The translations under genes were made by a program, and so were the position numbers. The notes beneath the pieces are model-generated. The model searched no databases, was not told the DNA's origin, and worked only from the letters and a program-made list of their open reading frames with translations. From contig JBCDCZ010000298.1 of NCBI GenBank assembly GCA_039180865.1, positions 1 through 5,647 of the forward strand: DNA of 5,647 nucleotides, written 5' to 3'. Numbering within the stretch: the stretch's first letter is position 1; each line of letters begins with the position of its first letter. This DNA is from JBCDCU01 sp039180865. Its GTDB lineage: Bacteria > Pseudomonadota > Alphaproteobacteria > Rhizobiales > JACESI01. Shown here piece by piece: positions 5,458-5,647 of this stretch.

Positions 5458-5647
5458 TTACTGGCCGGTTTTGACCTCAGTCCAAAGCCGGTTCACCGAG
5501 CGTGCTGCCCGCGCGTCCTTTGCTTTTGCAGCCCAGAGCTTGTCGGAGATCTCTGCTGGCGGGAAAATGCCGGGATTTGTCTTCACTTCCTCATCGATCA
5601 GCGGAAGTGCTTCCTTGTTGGCACTCGCATACCAAACGTAGTTGGTA
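5458..5647 (-). CDS. potF: Periplasmic polyamine-binding protein, PotF-like, C-terminal end (partial)
   Basis: The last 62 codons of a gene entering from the right edge, ending with TAA at 5460-5458. The peptide reads NYVWYASANKEALPLIDEE, then NPGIFPPAEI, then DKLWAAKAKDARAARSVNRLWTEVKTGQ in separate stretches. This is the usual C-terminal tail of PotD/PotF-type solute-binding proteins, with a conserved 'N-P-x-I-(F/Y)-P' segment and a closing 'R-x-W-T-x-(V/I/L)-K-(T/S)-G' motif. The protein would be exported and deliver putrescine or a related polyamine to the permeases encoded downstream. The ligand-binding residues lie outside the window, so substrate preference cannot be checked. It is the first visible gene of the operon and is followed by the intercistronic hairpin. 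Confidence 0.88.
   Translation of the reverse strand, partial: TNYVWYASANKEALPLIDEEVKTNPGIFPPAEISDKLWAAKAKDARAARSVNRLWTEVKTGQ

Overview
The window looks like an ordinary chromosomal segment of an alphaproteobacterium, probably from the Rhodobacterales/Rhizobiales side. The reasons are the intermediate to moderately high GC content, a heterotetrameric sarcosine oxidase operon, and a tightly packed potFGHI-type transporter. The organism call is inference from gene content and protein style; there is no rRNA or other marker gene here.

Layout: two transcription units converge. From the left edge, on the + strand, come the last 65 codons of soxA (sarcosine oxidase alpha subunit), followed after 14 nt by soxG (gamma subunit, 215-760). 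From the right edge, on the - strand, runs a five-gene cluster: the C-terminal end of a PotF-like periplasmic polyamine-binding protein (5458-5647), potG-like ATPase (4252-5391), potH-like permease (3344-4255), potI-like permease (2532-3344) and an MmgE/PrpD-family enzyme (1160-2497). ATPase and first permease overlap by 4 nt, and the two permeases by 1 nt. The last gene follows after 34 nt with its own strong ribosome binding site.

The binding-protein gene is separated from the ATPase gene by a perfect 12-bp hairpin with a T-rich tail on the - strand (5420-5452). This would let most transcripts stop after the binding protein and leave less message for the membrane components. The 399-nt gap between the convergent units (761-1159) has no convincing protein gene but is rich in structure. 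It holds two small perfect palindromes just after soxG, a terminator-like hairpin that probably ends the transporter operon (990-1028, - strand), and about 115 nt further on a stronger - strand terminator (834-876). The second terminator, preceded by several further hairpins, suggests a short independent - strand RNA of roughly 155-200 nt.

Functionally, the sox genes oxidatively demethylate sarcosine to glycine and feed one-carbon units to folate. The pot genes import putrescine or a related amine. The attached MmgE/PrpD enzyme has no set role in polyamine metabolism, and together with the candidate small RNA it is the most interesting feature of the window. I saw no mobile elements, CRISPR arrays, tRNA or rRNA.
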